From Lysinibacillus fusiformis (lineage in GTDB: Bacteria; Bacillota; Bacilli; Bacillales_A; Planococcaceae), in assembly GCF_003049525.1 (NCBI RefSeq), contig NZ_PYWL01000002.1, positions 62,001 to 126,000 on the forward strand: 64,000 nt of DNA. The letters are read 5' to 3'. The position numbers were made by a program, and so were the translations under genes. Below are positions 17,512 to 25,475 of this stretch, piece after piece. Every line of letters starts with the position of its first letter. Within the stretch, counting starts at the first letter, position 1. The notes under the pieces were generated by a model. That model worked only from the letters and a program-made list of their open reading frames with translations. It made no database searches and had not been told where the DNA came from.

Positions 17512-18246
17512 ATGCACGGAATTTATATACGCTATAATGTCTCAAAAGAAACTTCAGCAGCAAAATGGCCCAAAAAAATGGATGCATTTGCTTATGTTCA
17601 ACGAGAAAAACCACAACAAGATAATGACAACTTGCTGTCACCAGAAGAGCTAAAAAACCATGCAATTCGTTATATTAAAAGCTTAAAAGACAATGCAAGT
17701 GAACATTTAGTAGAGCAACGTAACGGCGAAATAGAGCATTTTGATCGTCGCTATATGGAGTCCTTAAAATTAAAGGAAAGCATTGATTCACAGCTGATTA
17801 ATCTAGAAGAAATCCGTTTATTGCTGCAACTAATGAATGTTTTAAATTTATCGCATGCCTTCGGAGAAAATGCTGGAAAGCTCCTACGTCAAATTACACC
17901 ATATGCAAAAGAGGTAGAGCATCCAACATTCCAAACTACTCGTGTGGAGCGCCATTTTTATTCAGAATTAATCGAACCAATAGAAGTCATTTACACACGC
18001 ATTATGCGTCAGCACAATCCATCAACTACAGAAATGCAACATTCAGAGAAGCTCTGGACAACAGTCTGTGAGCAAGCAATAGAGAAGGTAGAAACCCGAA
18101 TTGAACGCTTATCTTCTATCAAATTAAAACATGAAAACAATTTATTAGAGTTTAATCATTTAAAACAACAAAATATCGAGGCAAAGGAACGCCTAGATTT
18201 AGCCGTTCATGAATTGGATGAGATTTTAAATGTACTAGAATCTTAA
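17512..18246 (+). CDS. Hypothetical protein, helical (ORFan-like)
   Basis: This is a 244-residue soluble protein with no family I recognise. It is rich in Glu, Lys, Leu and Gln, and the last ~65 residues (KVETRIERLSSIKLKHENN ... LDEILNVLES) look like a coiled coil. A second helical stretch covers about 60-110. There is no signal peptide or membrane segment. ATG 17512 was chosen because GGAGG lies 7 bases upstream; the frame is open from TTG 17470. It stands alone between two terminators, so it is probably monocistronic. Confidence 0.65.
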   Translation: MHGIYIRYNVSKETSAAKWPKKMDAFAYVQREKPQQDNDNLLSPEELKNHAIRYIKSLKDNASEHLVEQRNGEIEHFDRRYMESLKLKESIDSQLINLEEIRLLLQLMNVLNLSHAFGENAGKLLRQITPYAKEVEHPTFQTTRVERHFYSELIEPIEVIYTRIMRQHNPSTTEMQHSEKLWTTVCEQAIEKVETRIERLSSIKLKHENNLLEFNHLKQQNIEAKERLDLAVHELDEILNVLES

Positions 18247-18292
18247 AAAAGCATGTCGGCCGATTGAAATTTCAGTCGGTGACATGCTTTTT
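18245..18292 (+). terminator. Terminator after the 244-residue hypothetical gene
   Basis: AAAAAGCATGTC pairs with GACATGCTTTTT around an inner CCGATTGAAATTTCAGTCGG helix that has one G-U pair. A T run follows. Confidence 0.85.
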
Positions 18293-18336
18293 ATAGTATA
18301 GACAGATAATAATGAGCAGGCCTATGAGTGTACTCT

Positions 18337-18708
18337 TTATTTTTTCTCAGGCTGATCGCGTTTAGATTGGCGCGAAATACGTAATAAATCCAACCCAAGC
18401 AATACAATAATGATATAAAACAGTGGGCTAGTAAACGACAAACCAATTTGTGACTGACCACCAAGCAATGTTAGTACAATCCATAATCCAACTGTATACA
18501 GAGTCAAACCAACATAGGCCTTCTTAGACATTTTTTTATATTGACCTTTATCTAAGGCTAGCTGTATGATCACTAGCACGACTAATATGAGAAGAATTAT
18601 CTTTTTAGTCAAGATCGATGCAATCGTTGTGTCAGGGAAGAAATCATTTACAAATAATAATGTGAAAAATACTAGAATAAAGAAATTTAAGATCGTCGAG
18701 AGCTTCAT
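18337..18708 (-). CDS. Small hypothetical membrane protein (four TM segments)
   Basis: This 123-residue protein has four hydrophobic segments (about 5-22, 33-50, 64-82 and 90-108) and a highly charged C-terminus (RISRQSKRDQPEKK). I recognise no functional motif. AAGGAG lies 8 bases before ATG 18708, and an extended -10 (TGTTACAAT on the minus strand) lies about 30 bases further upstream. It is a single gene with no obvious partner. Confidence 0.65.
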   Translation of the reverse strand: MKLSTILNFFILVFFTLLFVNDFFPDTTIASILTKKIILLILVVLVIIQLALDKGQYKKMSKKAYVGLTLYTVGLWIVLTLLGGQSQIGLSFTSPLFYIIIVLLGLDLLRISRQSKRDQPEKK

Positions 18709-19012
18709 GCTATATCTCCTTAGTTGCCAGAATCCTTTCTATTGTAACATGGTTCTATTAGATGGGAATGAATTTATGTTATATTAGCGGGAAAATTGTA
18801 AATTGAGTAAAAATATAAAAAGATAAACCTCAATAATTTCTTGAGTCTGCGGTGCAGGGGCAAAATAATACTATAAACTAAATGAATCTTACACCTCTTT
18901 ATCTTGAATAGAAGCTCCCTTGGTACACTCCTCAATCTAAACTTTAATGACTACGGCACTCATTCACTATAAACATGTAAAAATAGGAAAGTGTTAAAAG
19001 TTTGAAAATTTT
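18709..19012. other. Intergenic region without a recognised gene
   Basis: Between the small membrane protein gene and the nfeD-flotillin operon I see no coding region with a convincing ribosome binding site and no repeat. Only the promoter region of the minus-strand gene (near 18741) and the SigW-type promoter at its downstream end are identifiable. Confidence 0.6.
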
Positions 19013-19041
19013 TGAAACTTTTCCTGAGTGACATCCGTATA
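19013..19041 (+). promoter_or_regulatory. SigW-type promoter of the nfeD-flotillin operon
   Basis: TGAAAC (19013-19018), a 17-bp spacer and CGTATA (19036-19041) match the extracytoplasmic-stress sigma-W consensus closely. The homologous yuaF-floT operon of B. subtilis is SigW-controlled, which agrees. Confidence 0.8.
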
Positions 19042-19072
19042 GTAGGTAATATGATGAAAAGGGGTGAGCAAC

Positions 19073-19603
19073 TTGACGCTATTTGGCTATTCACTCGAGC
19101 AAATCTTTTTGGTGGTTTTGATTTTTGCTGGTCTTGCCACAATACTAGTTATGTTTTTTGGTGATGCAGTCGAAGGTATTGGGGAAGGACTGCCCATTTT
19201 TAATCCGAGTGTCATTCTTTCTTTCATTACGTTGATGTCTGCAGCAGGATTTATTTTAGAAAAACTAGCCTGGTTCTCTAGCGTTTGGAACATTATTGCT
19301 GCATGTATCATCGGTGCTATTTTAAGTACTTTATTTTATTTATTTATTCTCGTTCCACTACGGTCAGCGGATGTTTCATTGGCTTATACGGAAGAATCAC
19401 TAGGTGGGCAATTGGGCAAAGTCATTGTACCAATTCCTGTAGATGGGTTTGGAGAAGTTGTTATCGAAACAACAAGTGGTATGATTTCGAAACGGGCAAC
19501 AGGTTACGATAATGAAGCCATTGACTATGATGAAACAGTCCTTATCGTGGACGTGAAGGAAGGTACACTTTTTGTTAGAGCATATGAGAAAAAATTTGTC
19601 TAA
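19073..19603 (+). CDS. yuaF: NfeD-like membrane protein YuaF
   Basis: This 176-residue protein is the NfeD partner of flotillin. Three or four membrane segments (about 8-30, 42-60, 70-95) are followed by a cytoplasmic OB-fold NfeD domain (about 110-174; GGQLGKVIVPIPVDGFGEVV). It associates with flotillin in membrane microdomains. TTG 19073 is preferred over GTG 19064 because AAGGGGTG then has normal spacing. It is the first gene of a two-gene operon under the SigW-type promoter. Confidence 0.85.
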   Translation: MTLFGYSLEQIFLVVLIFAGLATILVMFFGDAVEGIGEGLPIFNPSVILSFITLMSAAGFILEKLAWFSSVWNIIAACIIGAILSTLFYLFILVPLRSADVSLAYTEESLGGQLGKVIVPIPVDGFGEVVIETTSGMISKRATGYDNEAIDYDETVLIVDVKEGTLFVRAYEKKFV

Positions 19604-19612
19604 AGGGGAGAT

Positions 19613-21178
19613 ATGTCTATGTCTTTGTCAATCGATATTCTAATTGTTTTAGGAATTGTAGCATTTGTATTAATTGCACTAGTAGGTTTATATGTAACAA
19701 AATATAAAACAGCAGGTCCGGATGAAGCACTGATTGTGACGGGTAGCTATCTCGGCTCTAAAAATGTACATAAAGATGAGTCGGGCAATCGCATAAAAAT
19801 TATTCGCGGTGGCGGTACATTTGTATTCCCTATTTTCCAGCAAGCAAAGCCATTAAGTTTACTATCTAGCAAATTAGAAGTAACAACGCCTGAAGTGTAT
19901 ACGGAGCAAGGTGTTCCTGTCATGGCTGATGGTACAGCCATTATTAAAATTGGTGGTTCTATTTCAGAAGTTGCGACTGCAGCAGAGCAGTTTTTAGGAA
20001 AGCAAAAGGCAGAGCGTGAAGGGGAAGCACGTGAAGTGTTAGAAGGTCATTTACGTTCAATTTTAGGCTCCATGACGGTTGAGGAAATTTATAAAAACCG
20101 TGATAAATTCTCACAGGAGGTTCAACGTGTTGCTTCACAGGATTTAGCTAAAATGGGTCTTATCATTGTTTCCTTTACGATCAAGGATGTACGTGATAAA
20201 AATGGTTATTTAGATTCACTCGGTAAACCGAGAATTGCACAGGTAAAACGAGATGCTGATATTGCGACAGCGGATGCGGAAAAAGAAACACGTATTAAAC
20301 GTGCAGAAGCATCGAAGGAAGCGCAAAAGGCAGAGCTAGAGCGTGCGACAGAAATTGCGGAAGCGGAAAAAGAAAATCAATTAAAGGTTGCTGAATTCCG
20401 CCGTGAGCAAGATATTGCCAAAGCGCGTGCTGACCAAGCCTATGAGCTCGAAACAGCTCGAGCTAAACAGGAAGTGACGGAGCAAGAAATGCAAATTCGC
20501 ATTATTGAGCGTCAAAAGCAAATTGAATTAGAAGAGAAAGAGATTTTACGTCGTGAGAAGCAATATGATTCTGAGGTGAAGAAAAAGGCTGACGCTGATC
20601 GTTATGCGGTGGAACAAAATGCCGCAGCTGAAAAAATGCGAGAGCTTGCTCAAGCAGATGCAGAAAAATACCGTATCGAATCTTTAGCTAAAGCGGAAGC
20701 AGAAAAAATCAGATTAGATGGTCTTGCTAAAGCGGACGCAGAACGAGCACAAGGGGAGACAGAGGCAGATATTATTCGCCTTCGTGGTCTTGCGGAAGCT
20801 GAAGCTAAACGTAAAATTGCTGAAGCCTTTGAATATTATGGTCAAGCAGCTGTACTGGATATGGTTGTGCGTATGATGCCAGAATATGCAAAAGAGCTAG
20901 CGAGCCCACTTGGTAATATCGATAAGATTACTGTCGTTGATACTGGTGGTGGAGAAGGTAGTGGCGCCAATAAAGTAACGTCTTATGCTACTAATTTAAT
21001 GTCTACACTACAAGAAACGTTAAAAGAAACTTCTGGTATTGATGTGAAGGAACTGATTGAAAGTTATGCTGGTAAGCATACATTGCGTCCGGAATTAGAG
21101 CAAATTGCTCTAGGGCTTGAAAAAAAACAAACAGCGGTTGAAGCTGAGGAAACGAAAGAAACAGTGGAACAACCATAA
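19613..21178 (+). CDS. floT: Flotillin FloT
   Basis: This is a 521-residue scaffold protein of bacterial membrane microdomains. It has an N-terminal membrane hairpin (about 8-28), a PHB/SPFH domain (about 30-200) and a long coiled-coil flotillin domain full of Glu-Ala repeats (AEAEKIRLDGLAKADAERAQ at about 360-380). The conserved MMPEYAKELASPLGNIDKIT follows, then an acidic tail. FloT organises membrane fluidity and recruits signalling and secretion proteins. It starts 9 bases after yuaF with AAAGGGGAG upstream, as in the SigW-dependent envelope-stress operon. Confidence 0.93.
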   Translation: MSMSLSIDILIVLGIVAFVLIALVGLYVTKYKTAGPDEALIVTGSYLGSKNVHKDESGNRIKIIRGGGTFVFPIFQQAKPLSLLSSKLEVTTPEVYTEQGVPVMADGTAIIKIGGSISEVATAAEQFLGKQKAEREGEAREVLEGHLRSILGSMTVEEIYKNRDKFSQEVQRVASQDLAKMGLIIVSFTIKDVRDKNGYLDSLGKPRIAQVKRDADIATADAEKETRIKRAEASKEAQKAELERATEIAEAEKENQLKVAEFRREQDIAKARADQAYELETARAKQEVTEQEMQIRIIERQKQIELEEKEILRREKQYDSEVKKKADADRYAVEQNAAAEKMRELAQADAEKYRIESLAKAEAEKIRLDGLAKADAERAQGETEADIIRLRGLAEAEAKRKIAEAFEYYGQAAVLDMVVRMMPEYAKELASPLGNIDKITVVDTGGGEGSGANKVTSYATNLMSTLQETLKETSGIDVKELIESYAGKHTLRPELEQIALGLEKKQTAVEAEETKETVEQP

Positions 21179-21181
21179 GTA

Positions 21182-21222
21182 AAAGCGACCTGATGATTCA
21201 TGCATCAGGTCGCTTTGTTATT
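21182..21222. terminator. Bidirectional terminator between floT and a GNAT gene
   Basis: AAAGCGACCTGATG and CATCAGGTCGCTTT form a 14-bp stem with a T-rich 3' side. The minus-strand GNAT stop lies immediately beyond it. Confidence 0.85.
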
Positions 21223-21763
21223 TTTGTTGCTGCCACTCACTTAGAAGCATGCCATATACAACATGATCTACATAATGATCATACAGCCATTCTGCTGCTC
21301 GCAGGGTGCCCTCTTTTATGAAGCCGAGGCGCTCAGGGATAGCGCTGCTTTTTTCATTGCCAACAGCCACTCGAATTTCTACTTTGTGAAGGTGTAATGT
21401 TTCAAAGGCATATTGTAATAGAGCTTTTACAGTTTTGGTCATAATGCCATGCCCCTGTGCACCTTCACTAAGCCAGTAGCCAATCGTACCGATTTTATTA
21501 GTAGGATGAATAGTATTGAAGCCAGCGATGCCGACAATTTCATTTTTAAAGAGAATGACAAGAGAAAGGCTATTATTAGCTTCATGCCCCTTGATACAGC
21601 CTTCAATATAGGCGATTGTATCTGCTACTTCCTTTGTATAATCCAACCATGGTAGCCATTCCTTTAAATGCTTTCTTGAAGCATCGGTTAGTGCAAAAAC
21701 TGCCTCTGCATCCTCTAAGGTAATTGTACGTAAAGATAAATCATCGTTAATGTAAATTTCCAT
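21218..21763 (-). CDS. RimJ/RimL-type GNAT acetyltransferase
   Basis: This 181-residue acetyltransferase fits the Acetyltransf_3 (RimJ/RimL) group that modifies N-termini or small amines. Evidence includes the opening LRTITLEDAEAVFALTD, the acetyl-CoA site GTIGYWLSEGAQGHGIMTK (Q/RxxGxG-like AQGHGI), VEIRVAVGNEKSSAIPERLG and the closing GTLRAAEWLYDHYVDHVVYG. AGGTGATGAG precedes ATG 21763. It ends against the flotillin terminator and starts 15 bases beyond the end of the soluble chemoreceptor gene. The substrate is unknown; RimL-like ribosomal acetylation is one possibility. Confidence 0.85.
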   Translation of the reverse strand: MEIYINDDLSLRTITLEDAEAVFALTDASRKHLKEWLPWLDYTKEVADTIAYIEGCIKGHEANNSLSLVILFKNEIVGIAGFNTIHPTNKIGTIGYWLSEGAQGHGIMTKTVKALLQYAFETLHLHKVEIRVAVGNEKSSAIPERLGFIKEGTLRAAEWLYDHYVDHVVYGMLLSEWQQQK

Positions 21764-21778
21764 CTCATCACCTCATTA

Positions 21779-22603
21779 TTATTTTAGGGCATCATGCATG
21801 AAGCCTTTCATCTCTCGGCTTAGCACTGTCAGCTCTTCGATAATTTCGCTAAAATCCTGTACGAGCTGTGCTTGCTCATTCGTTGCATCATTGATTTGAC
21901 CCATATTTTGTTTTAAATTTTCAAGATTTCTATTAATATTTCGTAAGGAAGCTTCGATATTTTCGGTTGCGCTAGACGTCTCAAAGGACAATTTTCGAAC
22001 CTCCTGTGCCACGATATTAAAGCCAGCACCATGTTGCCCAGCTCGAGCCGCCTCAATGGAAGCATTTAATCCAAGTAAATTGGTTTGGCGAGAAATACTT
22101 TTAATTAGATCAGTTACGTCATTTGTTTTTTCCGAATCCTCTAATGCATGTTGTGCCTGCTTATTAATTTCCTCACTCGTAGCCGCTAATTCCTCTGAAT
22201 GTGAAGCGATTGTATGTACTTTATCTTGAAGATTGTTAACGATATTGTCCATTGTACTCATATAATCTTCGAGTTTTAGTTCATTATCAATAGGTAGTCC
22301 GAAAGCCAATGCTCCTACGACTTGACCGTTTTCACGAATGGGGAAAGAAAAAGCATTGATGGCTACACCGTATACATCCTTAGGAATGACCACATCTGCA
22401 TTTTGTCCAGTAAAGGCAATGTAAACATTTTGATCATTGGCATTTACTTTTTGTCCATCCTGGTAGCCTGAATCCACACGTTTACCTGCTAAATATTTGA
22501 TGACTGTTTCACTTTCCTTTTCAATGACAGCAACAATAGCTTCTTGTTTTAATGCTAGATGAATATAAGGTGCTGAAAGGGCTAAAGCTTCAATAATTTT
22601 CAT
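21779..22603 (-). CDS. Soluble (cytoplasmic) methyl-accepting chemotaxis-like protein
   Basis: This 274-residue chemoreceptor has no membrane segment or HAMP domain. An N-terminal sensory domain of about 115 residues ([34 protein letters not shown]) is followed by a short signalling hairpin ([33 protein letters not shown]). Length and architecture resemble B. subtilis YfmS, a short soluble receptor. It would sense an internal signal and feed CheA. ATG 22603 has GGAGG 8 bases upstream; an earlier in-frame start at 22627 lacks one. Confidence 0.82.
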   Translation of the reverse strand: MKIIEALALSAPYIHLALKQEAIVAVIEKESETVIKYLAGKRVDSGYQDGQKVNANDQNVYIAFTGQNADVVIPKDVYGVAINAFSFPIRENGQVVGALAFGLPIDNELKLEDYMSTMDNIVNNLQDKVHTIASHSEELAATSEEINKQAQHALEDSEKTNDVTDLIKSISRQTNLLGLNASIEAARAGQHGAGFNIVAQEVRKLSFETSSATENIEASLRNINRNLENLKQNMGQINDATNEQAQLVQDFSEIIEELTVLSREMKGFMHDALK

Positions 22604-22896
22604 AAAATTTCCTCCAAGTCTAGTCAATGAAAAATGGTTGGCTCATCTGTTTTCAATATGACAATGGTGCTAGATGATTACTTTTAATGTAGCACAATAT
22701 TTGCCAAGTCAAAATAGCAAATTCTATTTTTATTTTTGTTGAAACTAGAAAATGTCTCTTTTTTTACTGTCAATGTAAATTAGTCATTTAGTGCCAAAAG
22801 ATAGGGAGAGTTTGTCCATTTTTTGACGAAGAGGTGTGTTTTTTATGGAATATTGTATTAGACTAATAGATGTGTAGTAATGAAGGAGAGATTTTC

Positions 22897-24099
22897 ATGG
22901 AATATATACAAAAGGGGACGAAGTCGTTTCATAAAGCTAATTGGGCTTTGTTTTTAGCAGGCTTTATTACGTTTGCAAATTTATATAGTACGCAACCATT
23001 ATTGCCAACCTTCGCGGAAGTGTTCAAAGTATCACCAGCCGTTGCTAGTTTATCTCTTTCAGTAACGACCTTAGCTTTAGCGGTGAGTTTAGTCATTGTT
23101 GGATCATTATCAGAGGCATGGGGAAGGAAATCGTTAATGACCATTTCGATTTTTGCTGCTTCTATCTTTACACTTGCGCTAGCATTTTCTCCTAATTTTG
23201 AAACAATAATTGTGCTACGAGTATTGCAGGGTATTGTTTTTGCAGGATTACCTGCCATCGCTATGGCCTATTTGGGAGAGGAAATGGAGCCAGCAAGTTT
23301 AGGGGTTGCCATGGGCTTATATATTAGTGGAAATTCAGTAGGCGGTCTTAGTGGCCGAATAATTATCGGCACATTAACGGACCACTATAATTGGCATATC
23401 GGGATGTTTATACTAGGGGGAATTAGTTTACTTGTGAGTGTGGTGTTCGTCTGGATATTACCAGGCTCCAAACATTTCAGCCCCCGTCCCTTACAAATAA
23501 GGGCATTATCCAAAACTCTTTTTCAGCATTTGAAGGACCCTTCGATGCTTTGTCTATATGGAATTAGCTTTGTTTTAATGGGGAGCTTTGTCACTCTTTA
23601 TAACTATATAGGCTTTAAATTAATGGCACCCCCCTATAATCTAAGCGCCACAATTGTTGGCTGGATATTTGTTATATACTTAGTCGGCACATTCAGCTCA
23701 GCGTGGTTTGGCAGTTTAGCTGACCGTTATGGGCAACAACGCATGCTATTACTAGCGATTGCCATCATGTTTGCAGGCGCCATCATGACGCTTCATAGTT
23801 TTCTATCTTTAAAAATAATCGGGATCACCGTTTTTACCTTTGGCTTTTTTGCAGCTCATTCAATTGCTAGTGGCTGGGTAAGTAAACGGGCATCACATGA
23901 TAAAGCACAAGCGTCCTCCCTCTATTTATTTTTTTATTACTTTGGCTCTAGTGTTGGAGGAACTGTAGGTGGGCTATTTTGGATGAAATACGGTTGGGTA
24001 GGTGTCATAGCAATGATTGCCTTATTTTTAATAATTGCTTGTGGCCTATCATTTTTATTAAAAACTATTATTACTAGACAAAGAATTACAACCACTTAA
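22897..24099 (+). CDS. MFS transporter
   Basis: This 400-residue, 12-segment major facilitator is probably an efflux permease of the YnfM/arabinose-efflux-like type. The motif between TM2 and TM3 reads GSLSEAWGRKSLM (the GxxxDxxGRR/K position), and the second half repeats it as GSLADRYGQQRML. AAGGAGAG lies upstream of ATG 22897; a GTG 27 bases earlier lacks a binding site. The tail is short and basic. The substrate cannot be assigned. The following TauE/SafE gene starts 17 bases after its stop and may be cotranscribed. Confidence 0.85.
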   Translation: MEYIQKGTKSFHKANWALFLAGFITFANLYSTQPLLPTFAEVFKVSPAVASLSLSVTTLALAVSLVIVGSLSEAWGRKSLMTISIFAASIFTLALAFSPNFETIIVLRVLQGIVFAGLPAIAMAYLGEEMEPASLGVAMGLYISGNSVGGLSGRIIIGTLTDHYNWHIGMFILGGISLLVSVVFVWILPGSKHFSPRPLQIRALSKTLFQHLKDPSMLCLYGISFVLMGSFVTLYNYIGFKLMAPPYNLSATIVGWIFVIYLVGTFSSAWFGSLADRYGQQRMLLLAIAIMFAGAIMTLHSFLSLKIIGITVFTFGFFAAHSIASGWVSKRASHDKAQASSLYLFFYYFGSSVGGTVGGLFWMKYGWVGVIAMIALFLIIACGLSFLLKTIITRQRITTT

Positions 24100-24116
24100 T
24101 GATGTGAGGTGTTGTT

Positions 24117-24845
24117 TTGCTGGAATTAACGTTTTATTTTTTTATTATTTTAACCGCAGCCATTTTGCAAACAAGCACGGGATTCGGCTTCTCTATTATG
24201 GCTACACCATTTTTACTGTTGCTTTTCTCACCACCACAGGCGATGCAATTGAATATTATTTTATCCCTTGTTATTTCATTTTCGTTGCTATGGAAGGTTA
24301 AAAAAGATATTGAGTTCGCGTTGCTAAAAAAGATAATGATTGGGAGTATTGTAGGCGCACCTGTTGGTAGTCTTTTATTTGCCATCGTGGATGTCACTAC
24401 ATTCAAGCTGCTCATAGCAATTCTTTTAATTGGGTTAACAATTATGCTTATAAAGAACCTTTCCATTCAACAAACAAATGGAAGAGATTATGGTGTTGGC
24501 TTTATATCAGGGATGTTTACAACAAGTATTGGGATGGCTGGACCGCCACTGCTCCTCTATTTTGCAAGCACACATAAAAAGAAAGAAACGATTAGGGCAA
24601 CGTCATTAGCTTATTATATTTTTATTTATTTGATTAGCTTACTATCACAATTAACAATCGAAGGTACAAGTAAAACCGTTTGGCTCTATAGTTTATATGC
24701 CTTGCCGATTGTTTTGATTGGTCTGATAGTAGGACAACTATTATTTCGCAAGCTCAATCAGAAGCTATTTTTAACATTTATTTATGTACTATTAGTTGCC
24801 TCTGGTATTATGCTATTTATACAATCCATTTGGGCGATGCTATAA
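24117..24845 (+). CDS. TauE/SafE family sulfite exporter-like membrane protein
   Basis: This 242-residue membrane protein has about eight hydrophobic segments and the TauE/SafE pattern. It opens with LTAAILQTSTGFGFSIMATP (Gly-rich first loop), then GAPVGSLLF after the third segment and GMFTTSIGMAGPPLLLYFAS in the second half. The family exports sulfite, sulfoacetate or related organosulfur anions. The start is TTG 24117 with GAGGTG upstream. It sits directly after the MFS gene. The substrate is not determinable here. Confidence 0.82.
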   Translation: MLELTFYFFIILTAAILQTSTGFGFSIMATPFLLLLFSPPQAMQLNIILSLVISFSLLWKVKKDIEFALLKKIMIGSIVGAPVGSLLFAIVDVTTFKLLIAILLIGLTIMLIKNLSIQQTNGRDYGVGFISGMFTTSIGMAGPPLLLYFASTHKKKETIRATSLAYYIFIYLISLLSQLTIEGTSKTVWLYSLYALPIVLIGLIVGQLLFRKLNQKLFLTFIYVLLVASGIMLFIQSIWAML

Positions 24846-24852
24846 ACGATAA

Positions 24853-24884
24853 AAAGGATGGAGAGGCTTAGTCTTCCATCCTTT
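24853..24884 (+). terminator. Terminator after the TauE-like gene (first of two look-alike hairpins)
   Basis: AAAGGATGGA pairs with TCCATCCTTT. The whole element, including the loop core TAGTC, strongly resembles the hairpin at 25441-25469 near fabI. Confidence 0.75.
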
Positions 24885-24887
24885 CAC

Positions 24888-24938
24888 ACTGTAGACAAAC
24901 TCTCACTGAATTTTGAGATTGCCTACAGTCTTTTTTCT
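24888..24938 (+). terminator. Second terminator hairpin
   Basis: ACTGTAG pairs with CTACAGT, and CTCtCA pairs with TGAG further in, followed by six T. It lies just before the GC-rich repeat. Confidence 0.65.
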
Positions 24939-24946
24939 TTTACCAT

Positions 24947-25087
24947 GAAACGAAGTAAAGCTGCTGATTTCCACTACGGGCGGACACTTTCCGTGGGCGG
25001 AGTTGAGCTGCTTCCCTCGCTCTGCTCAGTCCAGGATCTCAACTTCCCGCTTTTCCCGCAGGAGTCGCCGCCCTTCGTTCCAATCAA
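24947..25087. repeat. GC-rich imperfect palindromic intergenic element (~140 bp)
   Basis: The ends are inverted: GAAACGAAG at the left against CTTCGTTC at the right. Inner blocks are also complementary: GGGCGGACACTTTCCG against GGAGTCGCCGCCC, and GGAGTTGAG against CTCAACTTCC. The element is visibly richer in G+C than the surrounding sequence. From memory, very similar elements are dispersed in Bacillaceae intergenic regions. An 88-codon frame across it is a by-product and not a gene. Confidence 0.6.
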
Positions 25088-25148
25088 TTTTTTACATAAA
25101 GAACTCCCTTTCATATGTTATTAAAGTGTACTTTTGAGGTGATCAACC

Positions 25149-25313
25149 ATGACAAAAAATCAAATCCATGAGCGTCAACAATTAGAAATGTTAACGATTG
25201 ATCAATTTCAAAGTTTATTTAGCGAAAAAGCTAGAGGCTGTTATGTAATATTGGAAAACTATATGTGGAAGAGGCCGAACATTAACGCCATTCTTAGCAC
25301 TCCTATGAAATAA
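25149..25313 (+). pseudogene. Small ORF, probable remnant of a decayed gene
   Basis: A 54-codon ORF starts at ATG 25149 behind GAGGTGAT and reads MTKNQIHERQQLEMLTIDQF and onward, ending at TAA 25313. In a different frame, starting at 25298 just before that stop, an open stretch of 44 codons continues to 25432 with protein-like composition (EFKEIALRKILRSKSVL). The two together look like one gene broken by a frameshift. I do not recognise the family. It could also be a genuine small ORF. Confidence 0.35.
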
Positions 25314-25440
25314 ATCAAATCTATGTAAAGCTGAGCTTTTGCAGCCATGAATTTAAAGAAATTGCCTTAAGAAAGATACTCCGTTCGAAGAGTGTTTTAC
25401 ACAAAGTTTCAAACATGAAAGTAGGAAGATAAATGAAAAA
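25313..25440 (+). other. Possible out-of-frame continuation of the decayed ORF
   Basis: An open frame from 25298 to the TAA at 25430-25432 encodes a basic helical-looking segment but has no start codon or ribosome binding site. I see nothing else in this stretch before the fabI terminator. Confidence 0.25.
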
Positions 25441-25472
25441 AGGATGGAAGAGACCTAGTCTTCCATCCTGCT
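25438..25472 (-). terminator. Terminator of fabI (second look-alike hairpin)
   Basis: AGGATGGAAGA (25441-25451) pairs with TCTTCCATCCT (25459-25469). On the minus strand it is followed by TTTTTT, as expected for the fabI transcript. Confidence 0.85.
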
Positions 25473-25475
25473 TTA

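Noticed and set aside
18960..19142. A 60-codon minus-strand frame over the SigW promoter
   Set aside because: It overlaps the promoter and the start of the nfeD gene and has no ribosome binding site.
24858..25124. Plus-strand frame of 88 codons across the palindromic element
   Set aside because: It spans two hairpins and the GC-rich repeat, and its composition is not protein-like.
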